DNA from: Candidatus Mediterraneibacter guildfordensis
Lineage (GTDB): Bacteria > Bacillota > Clostridia > Lachnospirales > Lachnospiraceae
NCBI GenBank assembly: GCA_019112735.1
Contig: DXIS01000004.1
Location: forward strand, 1 to 64,000
Length of the DNA stretch: 64,000 nt
Direction of reading: 5' to 3'
How positions within the stretch are numbered: the stretch's first letter is position 1; each line of letters begins with the position of its first letter. The notes beneath the pieces were generated by a model. That model searched no databases, was not told the DNA's origin, and saw only the letters and a program-made list of their open reading frames with translations. A program made the position numbers and the translations under genes. Positions 20,510 to 28,813 of the stretch are shown here, piece after piece.

Positions 20510-21391
20510 CTATACTTCGTAATTGACCCACTTTTTCTGGCCGATGAACTGAACCGCCGTGAAAATACCGATCAGAAGCACCGTCGCAATAACGATGGCC
20601 GAGGCAAGACCTTTATCTCCCTTGATAAATGATTCACGGTAGAACAGGTAGATAAGCGACTGTGATTTACTCAGCGCCGGATTGCCTTCTCCGATCATCA
20701 TATAGATCAGGTCATACACTTTCAGGGATGCCATGAGGCGCATGATCAGCACGACGAACATCGTCGGCGATACCATCGGCAGCGTAATGTACCGGAACTG
20801 CTGCAGCTTCGTACAGCCGTCCAGGCTTGCCGCTTCATAGTAGCTTTTCGAAATATTCTGGATGCCGGAAAGAAGGAGCACCGCATCATATCCGATGGCG
20901 CTCCAGATCGCCACGATCGCAACCGTCGGGATGACCAGATTCGGATCTGTCGTCCAGCCTGCATCCAGATGAAATACCGTATTAATAATGCCGTACTCTG
21001 AATTGAACATCCATTTCCATACCATGGCAACTGCGGCCGGAGCCACAACCATGGGAAGGAAGAAGATCGCACGGAACACAACTTTTCCTCTGATCTGCGT
21101 ATTCAGCAGGATCGCTACGATCAGCGCCAGGAAAACGCCCACCGGCACCGTCAGGATACAGAAATAAATTGTATTCCACGCCGCCTGCCAGAACTCGCTG
21201 CTGCCAAACATCTTTATATAATTTTCCAGTCCGGCGAACGTCCTGCCGCCGAACACTCCGCTCTCACAGAAACTTAATATGATCGTATCTATGAGCGGAT
21301 AAACATTCAGAACGATCAGGCCGATAATCGTAGGAGCTATCATAAGATAGCCCCACAGATTATCCTGACCGAGTTTTCTCTTCCTCTTCAT
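20510..21391 (-). CDS. Sugar ABC transporter permease, MalF type
   Basis: The partner permease of the same CUT1 importer. The 293-residue protein starts with a basic stretch and about six transmembrane helices, with the EAA loop YEAASLDGCTKLQQFRYITL at about 185-205. It lies 21 bp after the end of the binding-protein gene and is co-transcribed with the MalG-type partner. The downstream alpha-galactosidase suggests uptake of melibiose, raffinose or related sugars, as in RafEFG/MsmEFG systems. The substrate is inferred. Confidence 0.95.
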   Translation of the reverse strand: MKRKRKLGQDNLWGYLMIAPTIIGLIVLNVYPLIDTIILSFCESGVFGGRTFAGLENYIKMFGSSEFWQAAWNTIYFCILTVPVGVFLALIVAILLNTQIRGKVVFRAIFFLPMVVAPAAVAMVWKWMFNSEYGIINTVFHLDAGWTTDPNLVIPTVAIVAIWSAIGYDAVLLLSGIQNISKSYYEAASLDGCTKLQQFRYITLPMVSPTMFVVLIMRLMASLKVYDLIYMMIGEGNPALSKSQSLIYLFYRESFIKGDKGLASAIVIATVLLIGIFTAVQFIGQKKWVNYEV

Positions 21392-21412
21392 CAGGAGTTC
21401 CCCCTTTTAGCC

Positions 21413-22705
21413 TTACTGATCCGCGATCGCCTGTGTCACCTCATCCTGCATCTGCTGGATCCCTTCGTCCACGGTCAGTGTGCCCGCATAAATATCAAGC
21501 ACCGTCTGCTCCACCTCCGGCTCCCATGCACGGCGGGAAGCATTATTCACATATTTCACACTGTAGTCAAACTGCTCGATCAGATTTCCTACATTTACCT
21601 CATATCCCTGATCTGCAAAAAACTGTACCCATGTATCTTCCAGTCCGTTGTACGCCGGGATGGCAACGCCTGACTCTCCCTGGATGCGCTGTCCCTCTTC
21701 TGAGCCGAGGAACGCAAGGAAGTCCATTGCCATATCATGGTTCTCGCCCTCTGCAGCCGTTGCATAGGATACGCTGTTGGAAATAACTCCGCGTCCCTCT
21801 CCGTCAGCCGGATCCGGGCATTTCGGCAGAACCGCCACATCCCATTTCCCGTTCATGTCCGGATAGGTTGCGCACAGGTTCGCCAGATCCCAGTTTCCTG
21901 CATAGTACATTGAACCCTGTCCGGAGAAGAACATCTCGGCAGCGCCCGTGTTGGCAAACTGCTCCTGGGTCGGGCACCAGTCATTTTCCTGCAGGCCGAT
22001 ATAATACTTGATCGCATCCGCTGTCGCCGGCTCTGTATACATAGCCTCTGATCCGTCATCGCTCAAGATCTGCCCGCCATTCTGATATACAAAGTTCCAG
22101 TATCCGATCTGGTCATGAGAAAAGGCCATATATCCATATTTTCCTGTAGCGTCATAGATTGTCTGTGACGCACTCTCAAGATCATCCCATGTCCAGTCTG
22201 CTGTCGGATACCCGACCCCTGCCTGGTCAAAAAGTTCTTTATTGTATAGAAATGCTATTATATCTTTATCTTTCGGTACGCCGTAGATCTTCCCGTCGCT
22301 GCCTTTTGCGTTTTCAATGGAAGTCTCCGCATAATCTGCTTCATTCACGATATCCGAGCAGTCCGCAAGGATCCCTGCGTCAGCATATGTATACATCTGA
22401 TTGGAGTGCATCCAGAAAATATCCGGAAGGGAATTGCTCTTCGCCGCCGCTTCCAGCTTCGTCCAGTACTCGTCCCAGCCTGAAGCCTGCACTTCGATGG
22501 TCACCTCCGGATGCTTCTCCATATAGGCATCCGCGATCGCCTCCATGCCGCTCTTCTGTCCGGGATCCCAGATCATGAACACAAGATGACCGTCACCGCT
22601 GCCGTCGCCGCTGCCGCCGTCGCCTGAACCGCCGCAGGCCGTGAGCCCCAGTACAAGAGCCCCCGCTGCAGATGCCGCAAGAACTTTTTTCCACAACTTA
22701 CTCAT
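21413..22705 (-). CDS. Sugar ABC transporter substrate-binding lipoprotein
   Basis: Extracellular binding protein of the CUT1 importer. From the preferred ATG at 22705, which has a strong AAGGAGG 8 bp upstream, the 430-residue precursor has a lipoprotein signal peptide with lipobox LTAC and lipidated C24, then a Gly/Ser/Asp linker and a type 1 solute-binding domain. An earlier in-frame ATG at 22738 has no good ribosome site and would hide the signal sequence. This is the first gene of the operon; the promoter lies in the shared region with the divergent AraC gene. Confidence 0.95.
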   Translation of the reverse strand: MSKLWKKVLAASAAGALVLGLTACGGSGDGGSGDGSGDGHLVFMIWDPGQKSGMEAIADAYMEKHPEVTIEVQASGWDEYWTKLEAAAKSNSLPDIFWMHSNQMYTYADAGILADCSDIVNEADYAETSIENAKGSDGKIYGVPKDKDIIAFLYNKELFDQAGVGYPTADWTWDDLESASQTIYDATGKYGYMAFSHDQIGYWNFVYQNGGQILSDDGSEAMYTEPATADAIKYYIGLQENDWCPTQEQFANTGAAEMFFSGQGSMYYAGNWDLANLCATYPDMNGKWDVAVLPKCPDPADGEGRGVISNSVSYATAAEGENHDMAMDFLAFLGSEEGQRIQGESGVAIPAYNGLEDTWVQFFADQGYEVNVGNLIEQFDYSVKYVNNASRRAWEPEVEQTVLDIYAGTLTVDEGIQQMQDEVTQAIADQ

Positions 22706-22854
22706 AGTATAATCCTCCTTCTGTGCAGAATTGTACAATCCTGCTTTATTTCGGCAGACGGCCGTTTCTGCCCTTTGTATCTGTCCAACATGTCAGCGTA
22801 CTGTTATTCTATCAACGTACATCCAGTTCATCCATATCCGCATGAACTGATTTT

Positions 22855-22910
22855 TATACCAAAATGCACCGCTTTTAAAAATGCTATACATGAATGTGCA
22901 TTTTGGTATA
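22855..22910. promoter_or_regulatory. Predicted operator: two perfect inverted 15-bp half-sites
   Basis: TATACCAAAATGCAC (22855-22869) and its exact reverse complement (22896-22910) are separated by 26 bp, so their centres are 41 bp apart, close to four helical turns. They lie between the divergent sugar-import operon and the AraC gene. The right arm overlaps the -10 element TATAAT (22909-22914) of the AraC promoter, and the left arm abuts a TATAAA-like -10 (22853-22858) for the leftward operon, which has no good -35 box. This fits control by the AraC protein, including autorepression; the binding itself is inferred. Confidence 0.75.
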
Positions 22911-22914
22911 TAAT
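22885..22914 (+). promoter_or_regulatory. Predicted promoter of the AraC-HipA-like operon
   Basis: A perfect TATAAT at 22909-22914 is preceded at 18 bp by TATACA (22885-22890), a weak -35 with four of six consensus bases. The start would be near 22921, giving a leader of about 38 bases before the TTG start of the regulator. Confidence 0.6.
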
Positions 22915-22958
22915 AGGCTCAGATACATATACATAATCTGATGATCGGAGATGATATT

Positions 22959-23810
22959 TTGAAACCCGGATTATTTTATCTGTTTCCCAATGAAAATTTT
23001 CTCGACCTGCTCCCCTATCAAAGCGGTTATGCCGATAACGCTCCCGGGGCCTCGTTCGGGCCGTGCGCACGAAATCATTATCTGTTCCACTATGTCATCT
23101 CCGGATCCGGAAGACTGGCTTTCGAAGATGAGAACGGCGTGGAGCACAATTACATGATCCACAGCGGACAGGGGTTTATGATCTTCCCGTTCCAGGTCAC
23201 AACTTATTACACCGGCAAAGAACATCCGTGGGAATATGTCTGGATCGAATTCGACGGCGTCTATGCCGCCAGCATCGTAGAAAAAGCAGGACTTTCCATC
23301 GCTTCTCCGGTCTTCAAGCCTTCAGACCGTGCGGCAGCCGCGGAAATGATGGAAACAATGATGGATATGGCCCGTGATTCGGACCGGACATCTTTTTATA
23401 AAATTTCAAAACTGTATAATTTTGCCGACTGCCTGATCCGTTCGGCCGGAAAGCCCTATGAGGCGATCCACTCGAGCGGAAGCCTGTCAGACTACTATCT
23501 GCAGACGGCATTTCTGTATATTGAGAATAACTTTATGAACGACATTTCTGTGGAATCCATTGCAAGACAATGCAATATACACCGGAACCAGCTGCTGAAG
23601 GTGTTTAAAGAAAGGATCAATCAGGGCCCACAGGAATATCTGATCAAATACCGGATGTCCAAGGCCGCACAGCTCCTTCTGACCACGCAGCTCTCCGTCG
23701 GTGAGATCGCGAACGCAGTAGGATACTCGAACCAGCTTCATTTTTCACGGGCGTTTAAGAATGTATACGGACGCTCGCCCAAATATTTCAGAGAGGAGAA
23801 GAAGATTTGA
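22959..23810 (+). CDS. AraC family regulator, probably of the alpha-galactoside operon
   Basis: The protein has an N-terminal cupin ligand domain (about 1-150) and a C-terminal double helix-turn-helix of AraC type (about 185-283) with SVESIARQCNIHRNQLLKVF and GEIANAVGYSNQLHFSRAFK. A TTG at 22959, with GGAG 8 bp upstream, is preferred over the ATG at 22941, which has no ribosome binding site; it gives 283 residues beginning MKPGLFYLFP. It diverges from the sugar ABC/alpha-galactosidase operon, the usual place for an MsmR/RafR-like activator. Its stop overlaps the next gene by 4 bp. Confidence 0.92.
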   Translation: MKPGLFYLFPNENFLDLLPYQSGYADNAPGASFGPCARNHYLFHYVISGSGRLAFEDENGVEHNYMIHSGQGFMIFPFQVTTYYTGKEHPWEYVWIEFDGVYAASIVEKAGLSIASPVFKPSDRAAAAEMMETMMDMARDSDRTSFYKISKLYNFADCLIRSAGKPYEAIHSSGSLSDYYLQTAFLYIENNFMNDISVESIARQCNIHRNQLLKVFKERINQGPQEYLIKYRMSKAAQLLLTTQLSVGEIANAVGYSNQLHFSRAFKNVYGRSPKYFREEKKI

Positions 23811-24154
23811 AAGATGTAAAATTTCAGGTATTATGGAAAGACCGCATAACAGCTGACGTAGAGATCAAAAATAACAAAGCGCATATTAAAAAATACGACC
23901 CGGATCCGATCCGTCATCTGTTTCCCTGGGAAAACACCGACGCCTATCATGTTGCCGAGATCCTGGAAGGCCGCTGCTGGCCGCGCAACCGGGATAATAT
24001 CAATGACCTTCTCCACGCCTGCGGCCTGAAAGAATATGATGTAATGGGGATCATCAAAGCCACGCACGGCTGTATGTACAATGATGAAACATGGATCCGC
24101 TTTGAAGGAGAGAACCTGACTTATGATGATGTAAATCTCAGGAGGGACTGGTAA
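23807..24154 (+). CDS. Small partner of a split HipA-like kinase (HipS-like)
   Basis: The 115-residue protein starts at TTG, overlapping the AraC stop by 4 bp, with AGGAG upstream. Its layout parallels the N-terminal subdomain of HipA: a strand pair (FQVLWKDRITADVEIKNNKA), then RCWPRNRDNINDLLHACGL and EYDVMGIIKATHGCMYND (about 56-93), which resembles the HipA run of LPEG-R-R-LA-LGL-D-FGLL-G-DC. In HipBST systems this subdomain is a separate protein, HipS, that neutralises the kinase. The resemblance is by eye and remote. The gene overlaps the kinase-like gene by 1 bp. Confidence 0.55.
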   Translation: MKDVKFQVLWKDRITADVEIKNNKAHIKKYDPDPIRHLFPWENTDAYHVAEILEGRCWPRNRDNINDLLHACGLKEYDVMGIIKATHGCMYNDETWIRFEGENLTYDDVNLRRDW

Positions 24155-24906
24155 TGTTCTGCGAAATGATCGATGACGCCTTCCTCGTCTCAATGTCCGG
24201 AACAAGCGAAGGCACTCAGATAAAATATTACAAAGACGGATACTGGTATAAAAAGGACTCCTTCGGCGGAGAAGCCGTTGCGGAATATCTTTCTTCCCGG
24301 CTGCTTACTTTCTCTGACCTTTCCACCGGTGACTACGTCACATATGAATGCGGAAACTTAAACGGGGCAAACGCCTGCCGCAGCCGCAATTTCCTGCAGG
24401 AAGGAGAATCCTTCATTACACTGTACCGTTTCTATCAGCTGTCAGAAGGCCGGAAAATAAACGAAGACCTTCTCCGGTATGAAACACCGGAAAAGCGGGC
24501 AGATTTTGTGCTTACTTATTTCAGCAAAAACTGCGCCCTTGACCTTTCAGATTATTTTTCCCGGATCTTCACTCTTGATCTTATCATTTTGAATGAGGAC
24601 AGACATTTTAATAATTTAGGGCTGATCAGCACAGAAAACGGCACATACAGATCCGCCCCCATTTTTGATAACGGGAAGTCACTTCTCGTCGGGAACCTTT
24701 CTGTCAACCGGAGGCTTCCTCTGGATGAAAACATCAAACGGGTTACAGCCCGCCCTTTTTCCGGTTCACACAGGAAAAACATGGAGCTTTTCGGAAAAGG
24801 CTTCACGCTTGATAAAGAAAAAGCTATTGCCTGGCTGACATCCGAACCGGATTCTTACGAGAAATCCGTTCTCCTGTATCAACTGGAGCATCTGGATATA
24901 TTCTGA
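24154..24906 (+). CDS. HipA-like Ser/Thr kinase catalytic domain (HipT-like)
   Basis: The 250-residue protein carries the HipA kinase signatures: catalytic D149 in NEDRHFNNLG (147-156) with N154, the metal-binding D172 in IFDNGKSLL, and a candidate ATP-binding lysine at K33 or K34 in YWYKKDSFGGE. It is much shorter than full HipA (about 440 residues) because the N-terminal subdomain is missing; the 115-residue gene before it would supply that part. HipA and HipT kinases phosphorylate aminoacyl-tRNA synthetases and stop growth; whether this one does is unknown. No HipB-type antitoxin is next door. Confidence 0.75.
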   Translation: MFCEMIDDAFLVSMSGTSEGTQIKYYKDGYWYKKDSFGGEAVAEYLSSRLLTFSDLSTGDYVTYECGNLNGANACRSRNFLQEGESFITLYRFYQLSEGRKINEDLLRYETPEKRADFVLTYFSKNCALDLSDYFSRIFTLDLIILNEDRHFNNLGLISTENGTYRSAPIFDNGKSLLVGNLSVNRRLPLDENIKRVTARPFSGSHRKNMELFGKGFTLDKEKAIAWLTSEPDSYEKSVLLYQLEHLDIF

Positions 24907-24911
24907 CAAAA

Positions 24912-24952
24912 AAGACCGCCGGATCGTGACACACTCACATTCCGGCGGTCTT
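24912..24952. terminator. Bidirectional terminator between the HipA-like gene and tadA
   Basis: A perfect 12-bp stem, AAGACCGCCGGA at 24912-24923 with its complement at 24941-24952, has a 17-nt loop. An A run precedes it (24908-24913) and T-rich sequence follows (24951-24972), so it can work on both strands. Its right half overlaps the end of the tadA coding region. Confidence 0.85.
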
Positions 24953-25459
24953 CGCTTTCTCTTTCTTCTTTTTTTCTCTCAGTTCTTTAAAAAACCCGGT
25001 CATCAGCGCGCTGCACTCTTCCTCCAGCACGCCGGTCGTAAGCTCCGCCTGATGGTTGAACGCCTTCACATCCAGCAGGTTCAGGACCGAGCCGGCGCAC
25101 CCCGCCTTGGGGTTCATACAGCCCACCACCACCCTCGGGATCCGTGACTGTATGATGGCTCCGGCGCACATCTGGCATGGTTCCAGCGTCACATAGAGGG
25201 TGCACTCTTCCAGGCGCCAGTCGCCGATCTTTTTGCTGGCCTTCCTGATCGCCGTGATCTCCGCGTGGGCCAGGGGACTCTTGTCCGTATTCCTGCGGTT
25301 GTATCCCCGCCCGATGATCCTGCCCTCATGGACGATCACGCACCCGATGGGCGTTTCATCCAGCTTCCAGGCTTTCTTCGCCTGCCGGATGGCTTCCCGC
25401 ATATATTTTTCATCTGTCTTTATCTGCTCCGCGCAGATCTCTGTCTTTTTCTCCGCCAT
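24935..25459 (-). CDS. tadA: tRNA-specific adenosine deaminase
   Basis: TadA converts adenosine 34 to inosine in tRNA-Arg(ACG). From the preferred ATG at 25459, preceded by GAGAGG, the protein has 174 residues with the zinc-dependent deaminase motifs PLAHAEITAI (HAE) and TLEPCQMCAGAI (PCxxC), and an extended Lys-rich C-terminus. Longer in-frame starts at 25504 and 25531 lack ribosome binding sites. It is a single gene, divergent from the DUF6128-like gene and convergent with the HipA-like gene. Confidence 0.95.
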   Translation of the reverse strand: MAEKKTEICAEQIKTDEKYMREAIRQAKKAWKLDETPIGCVIVHEGRIIGRGYNRRNTDKSPLAHAEITAIRKASKKIGDWRLEECTLYVTLEPCQMCAGAIIQSRIPRVVVGCMNPKAGCAGSVLNLLDVKAFNHQAELTTGVLEEECSALMTGFFKELREKKKKEKAKTAGM

Positions 25460-25548
25460 ATGGTCCTCTCTGCCATCCTTTCTCCGTTCTTTTTTCTCCT
25501 TCATCTGAATAGACTGAAATGAAAGAGACAAGACCCGAGGTTTATTTT

Positions 25549-26361
25549 ATGAAACAAGGTACATCTTATCTTTATGAATATAATAACGGCCGGCCTGTAC
25601 GCTGCGCCGGTTTTATCCATGTCACGGAACATTATCACTCCTGCATCCTGCAGCTGCGCGCAACGCAGATTCCTGCCGCGGATGACGATCCGTTTGATCT
25701 GTCCGCCTTCCGTCTTACGGAAGACAGGATCGCCGTATCACGCATCGGCACAGTTACCTGCCGCCGGAGTGAACTTACCGCCCGGCTCTCAGTCCCGGAC
25801 CGGATGTTTCCGGAGGGCTGCGCCCTGGCTGAACTTTCCGGCTTCATACTCCGCCGCCCGGATGATGAGCCGGCCGCTTCTGATCCGTCGGTCTTCTGGC
25901 TGGCCGCTGATCCGCTCCCGCCGGCGGACCTGTTTCTGACGCCTGCCGGATCCGCCGGTTCCAAAGAGCCGGATCAAACTGAACAAGAGTTTCCTGAAGA
26001 GTTCCCGCCTCCGGAGCCTGACCCGCCGGCCGACCTGGGATCCGCCGAGAAAAAAAGCGAAATCCAGGCGCGCAAAATCAAACGCTCTGATCTCACTTTA
26101 CTGCCGCGCAGGTTCTGGCCGCTGGCCAACAACAGCTTTCTCCTGCACGGATATCATAATTACGGCCATCTGCTCCTTCTCGAGGACGACGGACGGCTCT
26201 GGCTGGGCGTCCCCGGCATCTATGACCCGCGGGAGGCACGCGCCGCCGATCTGTTCGGTTTTCCACGCTTCACCCGGGACGGCATCTCCGCCCTCGATCT
26301 CAGTGAAAATGAATGCAGCACGGACGGGAACTTCGGTCACTGGTGCCGCCCCGTCAGATAA
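25549..26361 (+). CDS. Conserved hypothetical protein, DUF6128-like
   Basis: The 270-residue protein starts MKQGTSYLYEYNNGRPVRCA, has a variable Pro/Asp/Glu-rich middle (about 130-180), and ends with a well-ordered block including LPRRFWPLANNSFLLHGYHN and LWLGVPGIYDPREARAADLFGF. I recall this N- and C-terminal pattern in Lachnospiraceae proteins labelled DUF6128; no function is known. The ATG at 25549 was chosen over 25519 because GAGG lies at the right distance before it. Its last 8 bp overlap the end of the convergent dgt gene. Confidence 0.65.
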   Translation: MKQGTSYLYEYNNGRPVRCAGFIHVTEHYHSCILQLRATQIPAADDDPFDLSAFRLTEDRIAVSRIGTVTCRRSELTARLSVPDRMFPEGCALAELSGFILRRPDDEPAASDPSVFWLAADPLPPADLFLTPAGSAGSKEPDQTEQEFPEEFPPPEPDPPADLGSAEKKSEIQARKIKRSDLTLLPRRFWPLANNSFLLHGYHNYGHLLLLEDDGRLWLGVPGIYDPREARAADLFGFPRFTRDGISALDLSENECSTDGNFGHWCRPVR

Positions 26362-27760
26362 TGCCGTTCATTTCCTGATAAAGACGTTTCGCATAGCTGT
26401 CGGTCATACCGCACAGATAATCCGTCATCAGAAGCAGGCGGAGATACAGCTTTTCTCCCTCATCTCTGCCCTGCGCCTGAAGGCGGTAGGCATTTTTATA
26501 GTTGTCCGATATAAACGAAATGACCCGCCTGTCGATCGTATCCTGTTCCACACCGGTGTCGTAATAAAGGACAGCCCTGGCAAGCTTGTCCATCAGATCG
26601 TTCAGGATCGCAGACTCGGATACTTCCATTTTGTAGATCGCCATGGACGAAAACACCCGTCTGTCAGCCATATCCCCGAGAAGATCCATCAGGTGCTGGC
26701 CGTATGTACCATAGAACAGGTCATGGCCGTATGTACCGGCCATAATGCTGTCATAATTGGATGTAAACCCGAATGTTGCACAGCTGATCAGGAATCCCTG
26801 CGCACTGACGATCCAGTTCTTAACCGCATAGGCTTCCGGATGGCTGATCTGCTTTTCCATCCCCCGTTCGAAGAAATGATTCAGTTTCTCCAGCGGCTTG
26901 AACGGGCAGTCCGGATATTTATGTTCCAGTTCTCTCAGTTCTCTCTGAAGCGCATAGTAGGAAATAAATCCCTTTACAAACGCATCTTCGATATCCGCCG
27001 TTTTATACGCAAGGTCGTCTGCCGCTTCCAGGATAAATGTAAGCGGATGTCTGCGGTTCCCCGTGCCGGTCTCTTCAGTGACATGCCTGAAGATTTCCTC
27101 GTCGGCAAGGAAATACCCCATCTTCTTCCGTATAAGGTCTCCTCCCTCCGCATCCATTTCCACAGACGGGACCGGATACTTGATGATCGTATTAAGGAGG
27201 GCATAAGTCAGGTTCATCCCGTACTCATCCACCAGATAGTGCAGTCTGGTCACCAGGCGGAGCGCCTGGGCATTGCCGTCGAAATGGCAGAAATCCGCCT
27301 GCATCTGCGGAGTCAGCATCTGCGCGACCGGGGTCCCTTTGAATTTCATCTTCGGGAGATTCCTGCGGAACCATTCCCGGATCGCGATCTCCCCGAAATG
27401 TCCGAACGGCGGATTGCCGATATCGTGGATCAGACCCGCGCACTCCAGGATATGGGAAATATCTTCCTTCATCTGATAGGTGAAGCCGGAATTCCTGCGG
27501 TATGTGAGGATATTTTCTCCGATGTTCTGCCCCAGGGACTTCCCGAAAGACGACACCTCCAGCGAATGCGTCAGCCTTGTCCGTATAAAATCGCTTTTAT
27601 CGAGCGGAAAGACCTGTGTTTTATCCTGAAGGCGGCGGAAAGATGCACTTCCTATGATCCGGTGATAGTCCTTTTCAAATTCACTTCTGAGATCTGTTGT
27701 TTTCTGCCTCGATCCGCCTCCGCGCTCTCTTTTGCACGAAAGCAGCCTGTTCCACTCCAT
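26354..27760 (-). CDS. dgt: Deoxyguanosinetriphosphate triphosphohydrolase
   Basis: Dgt hydrolyses dGTP to deoxyguanosine and triphosphate. The 468-residue protein has the HD-domain metal ligands in RLTHSLEVSSFG and GLIHDIGNPPFGHFGE, and the N-terminal FRRLQDKTQVFPL motif. Its length is typical of the longer Dgt type. It follows the helix-turn-helix gene by 23 bp, probably in the same transcript, and overlaps the convergent DUF6128-like gene by 8 bp. HD-dNTPases can also limit phage growth, but nothing else in the surroundings points to a defence island. Confidence 0.93.
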   Translation of the reverse strand: MEWNRLLSCKRERGGGSRQKTTDLRSEFEKDYHRIIGSASFRRLQDKTQVFPLDKSDFIRTRLTHSLEVSSFGKSLGQNIGENILTYRRNSGFTYQMKEDISHILECAGLIHDIGNPPFGHFGEIAIREWFRRNLPKMKFKGTPVAQMLTPQMQADFCHFDGNAQALRLVTRLHYLVDEYGMNLTYALLNTIIKYPVPSVEMDAEGGDLIRKKMGYFLADEEIFRHVTEETGTGNRRHPLTFILEAADDLAYKTADIEDAFVKGFISYYALQRELRELEHKYPDCPFKPLEKLNHFFERGMEKQISHPEAYAVKNWIVSAQGFLISCATFGFTSNYDSIMAGTYGHDLFYGTYGQHLMDLLGDMADRRVFSSMAIYKMEVSESAILNDLMDKLARAVLYYDTGVEQDTIDRRVISFISDNYKNAYRLQAQGRDEGEKLYLRLLLMTDYLCGMTDSYAKRLYQEMNGII

Positions 27761-27783
27761 CCGTTAAATCTCCCTTTCCCTTA

Positions 27784-28725
27784 TCAGTCCAGATAGGTCG
27801 GCGGTTCATAGGCATTGCCGAGCAGCGCTTTCTTCCGCTCCTGCAGCCCGAGGAACGCCCACTCCGTCATATCAGTCCATTTATGGATCGCACGATCATA
27901 TACCTGAACGTAACCGATCCTGGTCGGATGCATCCTGACGCTGTCTGTCTGATACTCACGGCCTGTATAAGGATTGATCTCGCCGACCTCACGGTCCTCC
28001 TCCACATCATTATGACGGATCACCGGTTCAAAATCCTCATACTGCTTTTCTTCCTGAACTGCAGCCACTACACGGTCAGCTCTGGTTAATTTTTCTGTTT
28101 CTTCTTTGGCCGGTTTTTCATTCGTGCTGTTTTCTTCTTTATTTTTACGGCGAAGGAAGAGGTTGCCCGGATGGAACCGCTCTTTCTTCGGCTGCTTCTC
28201 CATTTCAGACAGTTCCTTATGGATCTCGTACAGTTCTCCGATCGTCATATCCCGCTCATCGGCAGCCGACATTTCTTCTGCCGGAGTTTCCTGCACAGGA
28301 AGCTCCTCTTCTACATGCGCATCCTGCACCGGAACGTTATCTTCGGACGCTTCCTGTACCGTAATATTCTCTTCCGATACTTCCTGCACCGGCGCTTCTT
28401 CTGCCGGTGCCTCGGCAGCCGCCTTCTCCACAGCCTTTTCAACTGCTTCCGTACGCGCGATCGCTTCCTGTTCAAGCGCCGCCGTACTGCGCACCGGAGC
28501 CTGCTCCTCCGTCATAATGCTCAGATGGAAAGGACAGTCAAGAATCTTCGCGATCATACGCATATCCTGCTCCTGAAAATTATCCCTCCCAAGTCTCTGG
28601 GTCAGATTCTGACGGGACATCTTCTTTCCGGTCTGCTCTTCGATCAGCTCCGCCAGACGCTTGATCGTCATCCCTTTTCTTCCGAGAATGATCTTGACCT
28701 GTTCGCCAAATGTTAAATCTTCCAT
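27784..28725 (-). CDS. Helix-turn-helix protein with acidic repeat region
   Basis: The 313-residue protein has an N-terminal helix-turn-helix (about 5-65, GEQVKIILGRKGMTIKRLAE and MSRQNLTQRLGRDNF). It is followed by a low-complexity Ala/Glu/Val region (about 85-160) with imperfect repeats of the form VQE-SE-N, then a C-terminal segment with LFLRRKNKEEN and a conserved tail (GREYQTDSVRMHPTRIGYVQ). An SD-like AAGGAGG precedes the ATG. It is probably co-transcribed with dgt. The function is unknown; DNA binding is inferred from the first domain only. Confidence 0.6.
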   Translation of the reverse strand: MEDLTFGEQVKIILGRKGMTIKRLAELIEEQTGKKMSRQNLTQRLGRDNFQEQDMRMIAKILDCPFHLSIMTEEQAPVRSTAALEQEAIARTEAVEKAVEKAAAEAPAEEAPVQEVSEENITVQEASEDNVPVQDAHVEEELPVQETPAEEMSAADERDMTIGELYEIHKELSEMEKQPKKERFHPGNLFLRRKNKEENSTNEKPAKEETEKLTRADRVVAAVQEEKQYEDFEPVIRHNDVEEDREVGEINPYTGREYQTDSVRMHPTRIGYVQVYDRAIHKWTDMTEWAFLGLQERKKALLGNAYEPPTYLD

Positions 28726-28813
28726 GTTCTTCCTCCTTATGTATTTATAGCTTCCCCTTTATTTACAATCATCCGCTCTGCGGTGATCCTCGCTGATAAA
28801 ATGCACCGACGGA

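Noticed and set aside
22959-24906. A classic HipBA toxin-antitoxin operon
   Set aside because: No HipB-type helix-turn-helix gene is in the operon, and the kinase is split; the pair is reported as a new arrangement instead.
26222-27796. A 524-codon frame opposite dgt
   Set aside because: dgt on the minus strand has all HD motifs and neighbouring operon structure; the frame is a mirror effect.
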